This document shows, in pieces, positions 12,833 through 23,528 of a stretch of DNA of 64,000 bases. The stretch lies in the NCBI RefSeq assembly GCF_014287355.1, contig NZ_JACOPE010000001.1:2356001-2420000 (forward strand), read 5' to 3'. Position 1 is the stretch's first letter. Each line of letters opens with the position of its first letter. The notes under the pieces were generated by a model. The model was given only the letters and a program-made list of their open reading frames with translations, searched no databases and was not told the DNA's origin. The DNA is from Ruminococcus hominis. Its GTDB lineage: Bacteria > Bacillota > Clostridia > Lachnospirales > Lachnospiraceae. The position numbers were made by a program, and so were the translations under genes.

Positions 12833-13141
12833 CTATTTCACTAATTTCAATACTTCTTCTTTTGGCTGTGCTCCCAACGTCTTTGCTGCAACCTCTCCAT
12901 TTTTAAATGCAATAAACATTGGAATACTCATAACTTTGTACTTCTGAGCAATCTCAATGTTCTCATCAATATTGATTTTACCAACTTTAATTTCTGTCTC
13001 TTCATTCGAAATCTGCTCGATTACCGGTGCCATCATCTTACATGGTCCACACCAATCAGCATAGAAATCTACCAATACAGGCTTATCTGATTTCAGCACT
13101 TCTTGCTCAAAATTTTCTGCTGTCAATTTTACAACTGCCAT
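12833..13141 (-). CDS. trxA: Thioredoxin
   Basis: A 102-residue cytoplasmic thiol-disulfide oxidoreductase that reduces protein disulfides. The active site WCGPC is at residues 30-34 in VDFYADWCGPCKMM, and the cis-proline loop is SIPMFIAF. Length and fold are standard. An AAAAGGAGAA-type ribosome-binding site precedes the ATG. It appears monocistronic, with no thioredoxin reductase gene adjacent. Confidence 0.95.
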   Translation of the reverse strand: MAVVKLTAENFEQEVLKSDKPVLVDFYADWCGPCKMMAPVIEQISNEETEIKVGKINIDENIEIAQKYKVMSIPMFIAFKNGEVAAKTLGAQPKEEVLKLVK

Positions 13142-13261
13142 AATTATTCTCCTTTTCTTCTATCTGATGCCACGTGCTACAATTTACTACTCACTACAAT
13201 AGCTTCTCTATTTCCAACTATTACTCTCATTCTACACTATTTTCCAAACAAATCAAGATTT

Positions 13262-14083
13262 TCAAACTTGTAATTCCTGCCAATTTTCTCCTGCTCCAAA
13301 TGTTTCATGAAATCTTGTTGAAATTTCTTTATTCTGAAACAGTACCCCTTGATATTGCCCAAGCATCTTTCCTGCAATCGGAACAGCTCCATGATAGACG
13401 CCATTTAATATCTGACAATATTTCTTACACGCCGGATTCGGTTGCTCACTCATCACCATTCCATGCACGCCCTCGTATTGTCCTGCGACTTTCATTCCGA
13501 AAAATAATACTTTTCGTTTTATCGGATTTTGTGCAGTCAAAAGCTTATCACACAGAATCATATACCTCAATGTTTTCCTTATTTCTTTTGCACTGACTCC
13601 ATCATAGAATTCTGCAATCACCGCGGCATTCTTTATCGTCGGATGAATACAATTTGCTCTGTGAAATGTCATCGGATCAATATGTTTTCGTACCAACATC
13701 ATTCGATCAAATTCCATTTCAATCTCAGAATGTGTTATCCCGCTGACTTGTATCATCTTCTCTACGTATTTGTGACACTCACTATCCAAAGCAAAATGAC
13801 AAATAAAACCATATATATACGCTCTTGCCGCACTCTTATTTTCAGACTGCTTAATAACTTCCGCTGCATGTTTAAAAAATGTATCTGCATACTCCTCATG
13901 CATTCTATATCCTATCGCATTTACACGATTTTTATGAAAAATACGATAGTAAAAAAAGATATCCGGTCCATATAATCCGATATCAAAAAGTTCTCGATGA
14001 TTCTCGATTGCTTTTTGAAGCGGTCCCGGTAATATTCTGATTACATCGTTTCCGAATTGATAATGTGCATATGTTGTCGGCAT
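13262..14083 (-). CDS. Zinc-dependent phospholipase C-like protein
   Basis: A cytosolic protein (no signal peptide) of the zinc-dependent phospholipase C family, commonly seen as an uncharacterised gene in Clostridia. Histidines and acids suited to metal binding occur in PTTYAHYQFG, LYGPDIFFYY, GFICHFALDSECH and HSEIEMEFD. I chose the ATG at 14083 because GAAAGAAGG ends 7 nt upstream; an in-frame ATG at 14089 is too close to that site, and the 14161 start lacks one. The substrate is unknown, and the lack of a secretion signal argues against a classical secreted lecithinase. Confidence 0.75.
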   Translation of the reverse strand: MPTTYAHYQFGNDVIRILPGPLQKAIENHRELFDIGLYGPDIFFYYRIFHKNRVNAIGYRMHEEYADTFFKHAAEVIKQSENKSAARAYIYGFICHFALDSECHKYVEKMIQVSGITHSEIEMEFDRMMLVRKHIDPMTFHRANCIHPTIKNAAVIAEFYDGVSAKEIRKTLRYMILCDKLLTAQNPIKRKVLFFGMKVAGQYEGVHGMVMSEQPNPACKKYCQILNGVYHGAVPIAGKMLGQYQGVLFQNKEISTRFHETFGAGENWQELQV

Positions 14084-14171
14084 ATCCATACCTTCTTTCC
14101 CTTCAATTCTCATCCCCATTCTAACACGAATCAGAAAAAGTGCAATGTAATCTTTTATCAATTATCTTTTT

Positions 14172-14350
14172 TCAAGTCGAACATCCGTGAGACTTGGCGC
14201 GTGATTCTGGTCAGCGAAGCTGACATATTCCTATCAGAATCACTGCGCATCCTCGCGGAGCGTTTATCTCAGTCGGAGATTGGACTCCCACTGAGACAAA
14301 TTTACTATTACTCACCACCTGAAGAGGTGGGAGTCTTCTCGACTGAGATA
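14172..14350. repeat. Structured intergenic repeat, type A, copy 3
   Basis: Near-identical to copies 1 and 2 and in the same orientation. It lies between the divergent phospholipase-like gene and ssrA, just left of the ssrA promoter. Differences include CATCC for CGTCC in hairpin 1 and a shorter loop in hairpin 4. Confidence 0.85.
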
Positions 14351-14380
14351 AAATAGTTTCTATTTTTTCTGATAAGTACC

Positions 14381-14409
14381 TTGACTTTCTAATTTCCTTT
14401 CATTAGAAT
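14381..14409 (+). promoter_or_regulatory. ssrA promoter
   Basis: TTGACT, a 17-bp spacer and TAGAAT, ending 32 bp before the mature tmRNA 5' end. Confidence 0.75.
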
Positions 14410-14441
14410 AAGAAGCGTGAAAATGATTTCACTTCATTTTT

Positions 14442-14783
14442 GGGCTTGTACTGGTTTCGACAGGGATTCTGAAGATGGAGAAGCTATCCGTAGGCCGATG
14501 CGTCAAATCGCAAACTTAAAATTAAACGCTAACGATAATTTCGAATTAGCTGCAGCCTAATTGCTGCATGTCAGCCCCGAGGCACCCGCACCTTGGGAAT
14601 CTGGCATCAACTATGTGGGAAACGATATTAGCAAAGCTTTGAGTTAATAGGCGTATTATGAAGCTACTGAACCTGTAAGAGTGTTAGTTCTCGTACAGCA
14701 GAGGGAATGTTAAATAACTGACTATGATAGTAGAAGTACATGGGATGGGTTTTTGGACGCGAGTTCGATTCTCGCCAGGTCCA
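14442..14783 (+). ncRNA. ssrA: tmRNA (transfer-messenger RNA)
   Basis: About 342 nt, rescues stalled ribosomes with SmpB. The 5' end GGGCTTGTACTGGTTTCGAC and the 3' T-arm GAGTTCGATTCTCGCC are diagnostic, and GGGCUUG pairs with CAGGUCC in the acceptor stem. The reading frame resumed after ATCGCAAAC would encode the degradation tag (A)NLKLNANDNFELAAA followed by TAA; the AAA end is the protease-recognised tail. The 3' CCA is not encoded (CCATTC follows). smpB is convergent and 110 bp away. Confidence 0.96.
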
Positions 14784-14787
14784 TTCA

Positions 14788-14842
14788 AAAGAAATAAGGA
14801 CGAAGAAAACAATTTACTTTTCTCCGTCCTTATTTTTATTTC
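14788..14842 (+). terminator. ssrA terminator
   Basis: AAATAAGGACG pairs with CGTCCTTATTT, followed by a T run. It could act in both directions between ssrA and smpB. Confidence 0.85.
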
Positions 14843-14893
14843 AGAATGTTTTAAATCTTATTCTCGCAAATAAGCATAACTTTTCAGAAAATA

Positions 14894-15355
14894 TTATCCA
14901 AGATTTCTCACTTTAAAATCTCTCTGTGCCTCACGTCTCTGATCTTTCTTCGCAATATCATCTCGCTTATCGTAAAGTTTTTTACCTTTTGCAAGACCAA
15001 TTTCTACTTTCACAAGACTTCCGCTAAAATATACCTGTAATGGAACAACTGTATTCCCTTTTTCTTTCATCTTTCCAAAAATCTTATCGATCTCTTTCTT
15101 ATGAAGAAGCAGTTTTCTTACACGCAATGGATCTTTATTAAAAATATTTCCTTTTTCATACGGTGAAATATGCATTCCATAAATAAACATCTCACCATCT
15201 TCAATTCGAATAAATGCTTCTTTAATACTGCATTTTCCCATTCTCAATGATTTTACTTCTGTTCCATGTAGTACAATTCCGGCCTCATATTTTTCCAGAA
15301 TAAAATAATCATGATACGCTTTTTTATTATTTGCAATCAGTTTTTTCTCTGCCAT
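14894..15355 (-). CDS. smpB: SsrA-binding protein SmpB
   Basis: A 153-residue RNA-binding partner of tmRNA that places it in the ribosomal A site. Conserved segments [35 protein letters not shown] and [19 protein letters not shown] are present, and the basic C-terminal tail is intact. It follows rnr by 37 bp, as in many Clostridia, and faces ssrA. Length is normal. Confidence 0.97.
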   Translation of the reverse strand: MAEKKLIANNKKAYHDYFILEKYEAGIVLHGTEVKSLRMGKCSIKEAFIRIEDGEMFIYGMHISPYEKGNIFNKDPLRVRKLLLHKKEIDKIFGKMKEKGNTVVPLQVYFSGSLVKVEIGLAKGKKLYDKRDDIAKKDQRREAQRDFKVRNLG

Positions 15356-15392
15356 ATATCCAACCTCTTTCTCGTCCTTTTAAGACTTTTAT

Positions 15393-17540
15393 TTACGAAT
15401 CGTATTCTTCATCCTCGTCACAGAATTCAAAATCAATCGTCCGGTTCAATTTATCTACATCCAGCACGCGTACTTTCACGCTCTGACCTAATTTATATAC
15501 ATTTCTTGTATGTTCGCCAATCAATTCATATTGTTCTTCCCAATACTCATAATGATCATCTCGCATATTCGTCACATGTACAAGTCCTTCGATCGTATTT
15601 GGAAGTTCCACATAAGCCCCCCATTTAGTAATTCCTGATATTACGCCTTCAAATTCTTCTCCGATGCGCTCCTGCATGTACTCTACTTTTTTCAATTTTA
15701 CAGTTTCTCTCTCCGCCTCTTCCGCACGACGTTCCAGCATACTTGACTGAACTGCCACTTCCGGCAATATTTTTTCATAATGCTCAATTCTCTTATCATT
15801 CATGCGACCCCGAATATTTTCCTTGATGATTCGGTGAATCTGTAAATCTGGATATCTTCGGATTGGAGATGTAAAATGTGTATAATATTTCGCTGCCAGT
15901 CCGAAATGTCCCGAATTCTCCGGTGTATATTTTGCCTGCTTCATAGAACGAAGTGCCAAACGGCTAATCAATGCTTCTTCCGGTGTTCCTTCTACCTTAC
16001 CAAGAAGCTTCTGCACTTCTTTCGGACGCACTTCATTTCCCACATGTATATGATAACCAAAATTATTGATAAATGTACTCAGACGTTTCATTTTATCCTC
16101 GTCTGGTGTATCGTGCGTTCTATATAGAAACGGAAGCTCTCTCCAGAAATATTCTTCCGCAACGGTTTCATTTGCAAGCAACATAAAATCTTCAATAATC
16201 TTTGTAGCCACATTTCTGTCATACGGCTTAATATCAATCGGTCTGCCATTTTCGTCTAATACCATCTTAGACTCTGGAAAATCAAAATCAATAGAACCTC
16301 TTTTTTTTCTATGTTCACGCAAAATATGAGATAATTCCTTCATTAATTCAAACATAGGAACCAACTCTTCATATTTTGCAATCTCGTTTTCATCGTGCTC
16401 TTCAAGAATTTTAGCGACGCTTGTATAATTCATTCTTCTATCAACCTTGATTACCGTTTCTGCAATCTCATGATCAATCACTTCACCTTTTGGATTTACT
16501 GTCATAATACAACTAAGCGCAAGACGATTCTCGCCTTCATTCAAGGAACAAACTCCGTTTGATAATTTCTGCGGAAGCATAGGAATCACTTTATTCACAA
16601 GATAAACACTTGTCCCACGCTTGAGTGCTTCACGATCCAGCGCACTTCTCTCCTGTACATAATTTGTTACATCAGCAATATGGACCCCCAGTTTATAATT
16701 GTCTCCTTTTTTTGTCAATGATACCGCATCATCCAAATCTTTCGCATCTTCTCCGTCAATCGTTACCATCTGCCAGTCTCGCAAATCTTTACGTCCTGCC
16801 ATATCCGCATCACTCACGTCTTTGCCTACACGTTCCGCCTGATTCATAACTTTCTCCGGGAACTCTACCGGAAGATCAAATGATTTCACGATTGACATAA
16901 TATCCGTGCCCGGATCGTTGATATGTCCTATAATTTCCACCACATATCCTTCCGGTTTCATATTCTCGCTACCATAAGATGTCAGCTCTACCACGACTTT
17001 ATGCCCGCTGACAGCACCTTTTTCTTTCCCTGCCGGGATATAAATATCACTGAGCAAACGTTGATTGTCTGGTCTTACAAAGCCAAAATTCTTGCACTTT
17101 TCATACATACCAACAACATGTGTTGTCCCATGTGACAATATTCTTACAATTTTCCCTTCTGTACGTCTTCCTGTCTGACTGTCTTTCTCTTTTGTAATAA
17201 CAAACTCTACTTCATCTCCCTGAAATGCTCCGTTGATATTATCTTCTGAGATAAAAACATCCTCATCTTCGCCTTCGCGAATGACAAACCCAAAACCACG
17301 CTGATGGGATTGAAATGTTCCTGTCAGTCTTTTCGCCTGTCCTTTTGCATACTTGCCTTTCTTGGAAACAAATATCTTACCTTCTTGTTCTAAAGCTTCT
17401 AAGACTGCCCTCAATTCATCCCTTTGTTCTTTTGGAACCTGAAGGATCATAGCAATTTCTTTAAACTTCATCGGCACATAAAAATCATCGCAGATGAAAT
17501 CGTAAATGACTTTTTTTCTTTTTTCAAATGTGTTACTCAT
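15393..17540 (-). CDS. rnr: Ribonuclease R
   Basis: A 715-residue 3'-5' exoribonuclease of the RNB family that degrades structured RNA and works with tmRNA/SmpB on non-stop messages. Domain order: N-terminal winged helix (residues ~15-65), two cold-shock-like domains (GFGFVIREG, then NFGFVRPDN), the RNB core with DGEDAKDLDDAVSL (acidic active site), and a C-terminal S1 domain (FEGVISGITKWGAYVEL). Start chosen by a GAGGAGAG ribosome-binding site. It forms a quality-control operon with smpB. Confidence 0.96.
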   Translation of the reverse strand: MSNTFEKRKKVIYDFICDDFYVPMKFKEIAMILQVPKEQRDELRAVLEALEQEGKIFVSKKGKYAKGQAKRLTGTFQSHQRGFGFVIREGEDEDVFISEDNINGAFQGDEVEFVITKEKDSQTGRRTEGKIVRILSHGTTHVVGMYEKCKNFGFVRPDNQRLLSDIYIPAGKEKGAVSGHKVVVELTSYGSENMKPEGYVVEIIGHINDPGTDIMSIVKSFDLPVEFPEKVMNQAERVGKDVSDADMAGRKDLRDWQMVTIDGEDAKDLDDAVSLTKKGDNYKLGVHIADVTNYVQERSALDREALKRGTSVYLVNKVIPMLPQKLSNGVCSLNEGENRLALSCIMTVNPKGEVIDHEIAETVIKVDRRMNYTSVAKILEEHDENEIAKYEELVPMFELMKELSHILREHRKKRGSIDFDFPESKMVLDENGRPIDIKPYDRNVATKIIEDFMLLANETVAEEYFWRELPFLYRTHDTPDEDKMKRLSTFINNFGYHIHVGNEVRPKEVQKLLGKVEGTPEEALISRLALRSMKQAKYTPENSGHFGLAAKYYTHFTSPIRRYPDLQIHRIIKENIRGRMNDKRIEHYEKILPEVAVQSSMLERRAEEAERETVKLKKVEYMQERIGEEFEGVISGITKWGAYVELPNTIEGLVHVTNMRDDHYEYWEEQYELIGEHTRNVYKLGQSVKVRVLDVDKLNRTIDFEFCDEDEEYDS

Positions 17541-17554
17541 TCAAACTCTCCTCT

Positions 17555-17663
17555 AAAACCTCGCCAAGTTATAATGTAACACCATCGGACACTAGGCTCG
17601 AAAAGACCTCGCTAAGTGCCGAGGTGTGCGTTCTCACTAGGCTCGAAAAAACCTCGCCAAGTG
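17555..17663 (-). repeat. Short hairpin repeats in the rnr leader
   Basis: Two 29-bp direct copies (17590-17618 and 17635-17663) differ at two positions. A partial third copy (17555-17569, AAAACCTCGCCAAGT) abuts the rnr ribosome-binding site. Read leftward, each full copy starts CACTTGGC or CACTTAGC and ends GCCTAGTG, and can fold on itself with one or two mismatches. Confidence 0.65.
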
Positions 17664-17671
17664 TTCACAGC

Positions 17672-17704
17672 AAAAAACACCCTATATATGCATATAGAGT
17701 GTTT
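17672..17704 (-). terminator. secG terminator
   Basis: Read leftward, AACACTCTATAT pairs with ATATAGGGTGTT and is followed by TTTT. It separates secG from rnr. Confidence 0.75.
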
Positions 17705-17718
17705 CGTCATCTTCTTCT

Positions 17719-17961
17719 CTAGTTAAATACACTGAGGTTCAAAACCACAGCCAAAACTATAAACAAAATTGCCAGGAACTTTGTAGACTTTACAAGTGCA
17801 CCTTCCATAGAACGTCCTTTGTTCTGTCCCCAATAAGAATCTGCTGCCCCGCTGATTGTTCCAAGACCTGCAGACTTCCCTTCCTGAAGCAAAATAATCG
17901 CTGATAATGCGATACAATCTATTACAAATATAATGGTTATTATTGTTTTTAAAATTTCCAT
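17719..17961 (-). CDS. secG: Preprotein translocase subunit SecG
   Basis: An 80-residue inner-membrane component of SecYEG that assists protein export. Two hydrophobic segments (residues ~3-23 and ~57-77) flank the conserved loop ILLQEGKSAGLGTISG. AGGAGGTG precedes the ATG. It lies between eno and rnr, a common clostridial order. Confidence 0.94.
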   Translation of the reverse strand: MEILKTIITIIFVIDCIALSAIILLQEGKSAGLGTISGAADSYWGQNKGRSMEGALVKSTKFLAILFIVLAVVLNLSVFN

Positions 17962-18033
17962 TTGTTCACACCTCCTGCGGATAAACCGATGTTTATTCTA
18001 GCATAGATTGTATCAAATTTCAACTGTTTTGCA

Positions 18034-19362
<1,329 letters not shown>

Positions 19363-19407
19363 CTATCGTAAATTTATTTTTCTCTCCAAAAATATTACAT
19401 CAGTCCA

Positions 19408-20730
19408 CTATTTGCTCCGTCTGTCCGGAATAACAAATATCCACACAAGCGAACTAACTAACAGTAAATATGGATAAAATAACTTTGGCATGATCTGGAA
19501 CGCTGATATCTCATAGCCCAGCTCATTCACTGCTGAAATTGCAACCAGCATCTGTGCTCCATAAGGAATCACCCCTTGGAACACACAAGAAAATGTATCC
19601 AGCAAAGAGGCTGCTTTCCGTGGTTTAATACCATATTCGCGTGACATCTCCTGTGCGATTGGGTTTGCCATTACAATTGCAACTGTATTATTGGCAGTCG
19701 CAATATCCATTGCTCCAACAAGCATTCCCATCCCCAACTGACCGCCTTTATTTCCTTTAAAGATTTTTTTGATAAATTGCAGTAACGCTTCAAACCCACC
19801 ATATTCACGGATCAAAGCACACATCGCCGCTACCAAAACAGCTACCATACTGGTTTCAAACATTCCGGCAGCCCCTGAGCCCATATTACTCAGCAAATCG
19901 ATTGCCTGAATATGTCCTCCTGCAATCATAATAACTGATCCGGACACAATTCCAATCAGTAATACCACGAACACATTAATTCCTGCAATTCCACCTGCCA
20001 ATACCAACAGATATGGTATAATCTGCACCAGATTATATGACTGCTGGATTTGTCCGTTTATATCTGTCTTAAATGATAAAACCAATATCATGATCAAAGT
20101 TACCACTGCCGCCGGAAGAGCGATCCAGAAGTTTTCTTTAAATTTATCCTTCATCGCACATCCTTGTCCATTACATGCCGCAATCGTTGTGTCGGATATA
20201 AACGATAAGTTATCCCCAAACATTGCTCCTCCCATAACAGATCCTACACATAATGGAACTGAAAATCCGGATACACCTGCTACTGCTACTGCAATCGGCA
20301 CGATTAATGTGATTGTTCCAACGGATGTTCCCATAGCTGTCGATACAAAGCAGGCAACTACAAACAATACTGCAACTGCAAATCTTGCCGGAATCATAGA
20401 AAGCATAAAATACGCAACACTTTCTGCACTGTCACGCCCTACAACTCCTACAAATGAACCCGCTGTTAAAAAAATCAACAACATCGTAATAATATTCTTA
20501 TCTGCCAAACCTTGCGCCATTAATTCCAGCTTTTCATCAAAACTAACTGCCCGATTCTGCAGACAAGCTACCAGTATGGCCACCAAAAATGCGATTACGA
20601 TTGGCACATTATAAAATCCCATCGGAATCTCCAGCACATACTCAAACAAAATTCCCAACCCCAGATACAACACAAGAAATACTACAATAGGCATCAAGGC
20701 AATTGGATTACTCTTTTTCTTTTGCATCAT
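19408..20730 (-). CDS. NhaC-family Na+/H+ antiporter
   Basis: A 440-residue membrane protein with about 11-12 hydrophobic segments, typical of the NhaC superfamily. Recognisable stretches are TAMGTSVGTITLIVP, GGAMFGDNLSFISDTT and AMDIATANNTVAIVMANP. It probably exchanges sodium for protons, but family members also move malate/lactate or amino acids. It is transcribed toward eno with 102 bp between, so it may be separate or read through the eno-leader hairpin. Confidence 0.85.
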   Translation of the reverse strand: MMQKKKSNPIALMPIVVFLVLYLGLGILFEYVLEIPMGFYNVPIVIAFLVAILVACLQNRAVSFDEKLELMAQGLADKNIITMLLIFLTAGSFVGVVGRDSAESVAYFMLSMIPARFAVAVLFVVACFVSTAMGTSVGTITLIVPIAVAVAGVSGFSVPLCVGSVMGGAMFGDNLSFISDTTIAACNGQGCAMKDKFKENFWIALPAAVVTLIMILVLSFKTDINGQIQQSYNLVQIIPYLLVLAGGIAGINVFVVLLIGIVSGSVIMIAGGHIQAIDLLSNMGSGAAGMFETSMVAVLVAAMCALIREYGGFEALLQFIKKIFKGNKGGQLGMGMLVGAMDIATANNTVAIVMANPIAQEMSREYGIKPRKAASLLDTFSCVFQGVIPYGAQMLVAISAVNELGYEISAFQIMPKLFYPYLLLVSSLVWIFVIPDRRSK

Positions 20731-20825
20731 ACTCTACTTCTCTCCTCTTTTTTCCTGACAGAACCCATTGTAACATTCTTTTCTTATTTTGGACAGTGAA
20801 AATATTTTCCTATTTCCACAAAAAG

Positions 20826-20862
20826 TAAAACAGATGATTAATTTCTATCAATCATCTGTCCT
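20826..20862 (-). terminator. Terminator after the cell-wall hydrolase gene
   Basis: ACAGATGATTGATAG pairs imperfectly with TTAATCATCTGT, followed leftward by TTTTACTTTTT. Confidence 0.75.
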
Positions 20863-20887
20863 TGTTTTTATTCATTTCAATTCCATT

Positions 20888-21643
20888 TTAGTGAAAATAA
20901 TGATCTCCCAGCTGATATCCCATACCACCTTGATCAAAATAGAGGCAATCTCCGATTGGATTACTTCCGGACAACGCATCTATTGCTGCCTGCATAGCAC
21001 TTGGTGTATACCCTGCACTATATCTGACACTGTCAAGCCATCCTGTCATCGCCGGGCCAAATTGTCCTGATTGGTATACTACCTCTGAAATACTGTTTGG
21101 ATACACCGCACTTTTCACACGATTCATAATAACCGCTCCGACTGCCACCTGACCTTCGTAAGGTTGATTTCCCGCCTCACAAAAAATAATCGATGCCAAC
21201 AGTTCTTTGTCTGCTTCCTGAAGCTGTGCCACAGCTGCTTCCTCTTCGGCTTTTCTTTGTGCCTCCGCCTGCTCTGCCGCAATACGTTCTGCTTCTTTTT
21301 TCTGCGCTTCCTCTAATTCGCGCTGCGCCTTTTCTTCCGCTTCTTTCTTCTCCTGCAAAGCTTTCTCTTCCGCTTCTTTTTCTGCTTGTTTCTGCTCTGC
21401 TATTTTCTTGTCCAACTCTTCTACTGTCAGCAATCCTGCCTCCTGATATTCATTTTCCATAACAATTTCATCTGTTCGTTCTGAATCCTGAAGTAATTGA
21501 GCAAAGGATGCGATTTCCATGTGGTCGGATGCATACATCATTTCTGTATGATGCTCCGCAGCCTGTGTATTAACACCTAATGTCATCACCGTAACCGTGG
21601 TTGCAACTACCGCCATAGATACCCATCTTTTATATTGAATCAT
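20888..21643 (-). CDS. Secreted cell-wall hydrolase, SleB-like
   Basis: A 251-residue exported protein. It has an N-terminal signal peptide (residues 1-29, ending around NTQAA), a charged Ala/Glu/Lys-rich coiled coil (residues ~77-145), and a C-terminal SleB-type hydrolase domain (residues ~146-251: ASIIFCEAGNQPYEGQVAVG, with the presumed catalytic Glu in CEAG, and FDQGG near the end). Relatives cleave peptidoglycan in spore cortex lysis or vegetative wall turnover. The coiled coil may set distance from the membrane or recruit partners. A strong GGAGGAG site supports the start. Confidence 0.88.
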   Translation of the reverse strand: MIQYKRWVSMAVVATTVTVMTLGVNTQAAEHHTEMMYASDHMEIASFAQLLQDSERTDEIVMENEYQEAGLLTVEELDKKIAEQKQAEKEAEEKALQEKKEAEEKAQRELEEAQKKEAERIAAEQAEAQRKAEEEAAVAQLQEADKELLASIIFCEAGNQPYEGQVAVGAVIMNRVKSAVYPNSISEVVYQSGQFGPAMTGWLDSVRYSAGYTPSAMQAAIDALSGSNPIGDCLYFDQGGMGYQLGDHYFH

Positions 21644-21808
21644 ATAGTCTCCTCCTACAATTTCGTAACATTCTTTGCAATTTTATTTCACTTTAATTAA
21701 CGAGTTATAATAAATTATATTCATTTTTTTCGTTTTTATTACAAATGTTACAATTTTGTTACGAGTCGACATTCTAATATAAAATTTCAAACTTGTCAAC
21801 AATAAATT

Positions 21809-23398
21809 TTAATTTCCACTGATTGCCAGAACATCTCCCTTTTGAATAACCGTCTCTCCTTTTGGGATAACTGTCGAGCCATCTTCTCGTCGGATTAACG
21901 CAATCATTCGCTCTTCCATTTTCGGTAAATCTTTAATCTGACACCCGATTCTTCCATCTCCTTCTTCCACCGTTTCTTCCCTCAATACCATATCAATATC
22001 CCCTTCATAGGATTGCGCGCTCAGTACAAGAATATCTCCTTCTTTTATCTTCACCTCAGCCCTTGGGATAATATCCTCATCACCACGTTTGATCAAGACG
22101 ATCAACATATTTTTTATCCGCAGTTCAGAAATCTTTTTACCCACATACTTATGATCCTTTTCCATTTTCATTTGAATTAATTGAATCTGTTGTTCTTCCT
22201 GATAATCACTAAATGTCTTCATAACATTTTGTCCATCATCTACCATATCAAGTCGTTCTGCAACCACCGGAAGTAAAAGCCCCTGAAATGTAACAGAAAT
22301 CAACGCCACACAAAATACGATGTTAAACACATCACTTTTCGTATAAACCGGGCTTACCGTCACCATAATTGCAAATACAATCGAAGCGGCGCCTCGCAAT
22401 CCGGAAAATGCAATCAAGGTTTTCTGTTTAAAGCTTGCACGGAATGCCAAAAGCAACAAAAAAGTTGCTATCGGCCTTGCGATAAAAGTCAAACCTATAA
22501 AAACCAATATTGCACTTCCTGCAATTCCCAATAATTGCGATGGGAAAACAAGTAATCCTAACAAGAAGAAAATTAAAATCTGCGCCAGATGATTGATTCC
22601 ATCAAAGAAATGAATTAATGCAACTTTATGTTCAAACTTCTGATTTCCTATTATAATTCCTTGTAAATATACGCTCAGATATCCATTTCCTCCAAGCAAT
22701 ACAGAACCGGCATAGGCAAGTAACACCAATGCGATCATCAAAATTGTATCCATTCCTTCGATTTCAAATTCAATATGCTGCAAACTCCATACAGCAAGTA
22801 TACCAATCCCAATTCCGAACAAAAAACCGACCCCAATCTGTTTTATTAGCATCCAGACAATATTTTGATTGCTTAACGACATCCAACTCAGAATGATCAT
22901 CGTCATCATATAAGCAACTGGATCGTTGCTTCCACTTTCTACTTCCAAAATAGATGCTGTTCCATCTTTTAAGTTTAACTGTTTTGATCGTAATATAGAA
23001 AATACTGACGCTGCATCCGTAGAACCAACAACTGCGCCTAGCAACATACCTTCTTTAAGAGACATATGTAATACGTAATGACAAAATATACCTGTCAATA
23101 CCGATGTTAATACAACACCCAATGTTGACATGCAAATTGATTGTTTAAGAACCGGCTTTGCCGCTTTTAAACTTGTTCCAAAACCACCATAAAACATAAT
23201 AAAGACAAGTGCCGTAGAACAAATTTTTTCCGCTATTCCAAAATTATCGAATGGAATTTTAAAAATCCCTTCACTTCCAAATACCATTCCAATCGCCATA
23301 AACACTAAAACAGCCGGCACTCCAATCCTGTTTGTCAACTTATTTGTTAAAATACATGTTATAATTACAACCGCACATAAAATTAAACTTGTCTCCAC
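21809..23398 (-). CDS. CPA1-type K+(Na+)/H+ antiporter with RCK-C domains
   Basis: 529 residues. The N-terminal ~380 residues form a cation:proton antiporter with about 12-13 membrane segments; GSTDAASVFS and VESGSNDPVAYM contain the ion-binding acids. The C-terminal ~140 residues hold TrkA_C-type ligand-binding domains (KISELRIKNMLIVLIKRGDE, then GDVLAISGN). The layout matches NhaP2/CvrA potassium/proton antiporters. It starts with GTG after AGAGGTGAG. Ion preference is inferred from family architecture. Confidence 0.87.
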   Translation of the reverse strand: METSLILCAVVIITCILTNKLTNRIGVPAVLVFMAIGMVFGSEGIFKIPFDNFGIAEKICSTALVFIMFYGGFGTSLKAAKPVLKQSICMSTLGVVLTSVLTGIFCHYVLHMSLKEGMLLGAVVGSTDAASVFSILRSKQLNLKDGTASILEVESGSNDPVAYMMTMIILSWMSLSNQNIVWMLIKQIGVGFLFGIGIGILAVWSLQHIEFEIEGMDTILMIALVLLAYAGSVLLGGNGYLSVYLQGIIIGNQKFEHKVALIHFFDGINHLAQILIFFLLGLLVFPSQLLGIAGSAILVFIGLTFIARPIATFLLLLAFRASFKQKTLIAFSGLRGAASIVFAIMVTVSPVYTKSDVFNIVFCVALISVTFQGLLLPVVAERLDMVDDGQNVMKTFSDYQEEQQIQLIQMKMEKDHKYVGKKISELRIKNMLIVLIKRGDEDIIPRAEVKIKEGDILVLSAQSYEGDIDMVLREETVEEGDGRIGCQIKDLPKMEERMIALIRREDGSTVIPKGETVIQKGDVLAISGN

Positions 23399-23464
23399 AC
23401 ACTCACCTCTTCTTTTTTCTATTTCTTCCTATTATAACATATGTCCCTTTATAAAACGAAACTG

Positions 23465-23509
23465 AAAAAGAGACCTTGGTATGTTCCACGCATACCAACG
23501 CCTCTTTTC
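23465..23509 (-). terminator. ribU terminator
   Basis: Read leftward, AGAGGC-GTTGGTATG pairs with CATACCAAG-GTCTCT and is followed by TTTTT. It lies 20 bp after the ribU stop. Confidence 0.85.
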
Positions 23510-23528
23510 ACTACTATTTTTTATATTC

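Noticed and set aside
16066..16329. Plus-strand ORFs opposite rnr, eno, clpC and other housekeeping genes
   Set aside because: Shadows of strongly coding minus-strand genes without their own translation signals.
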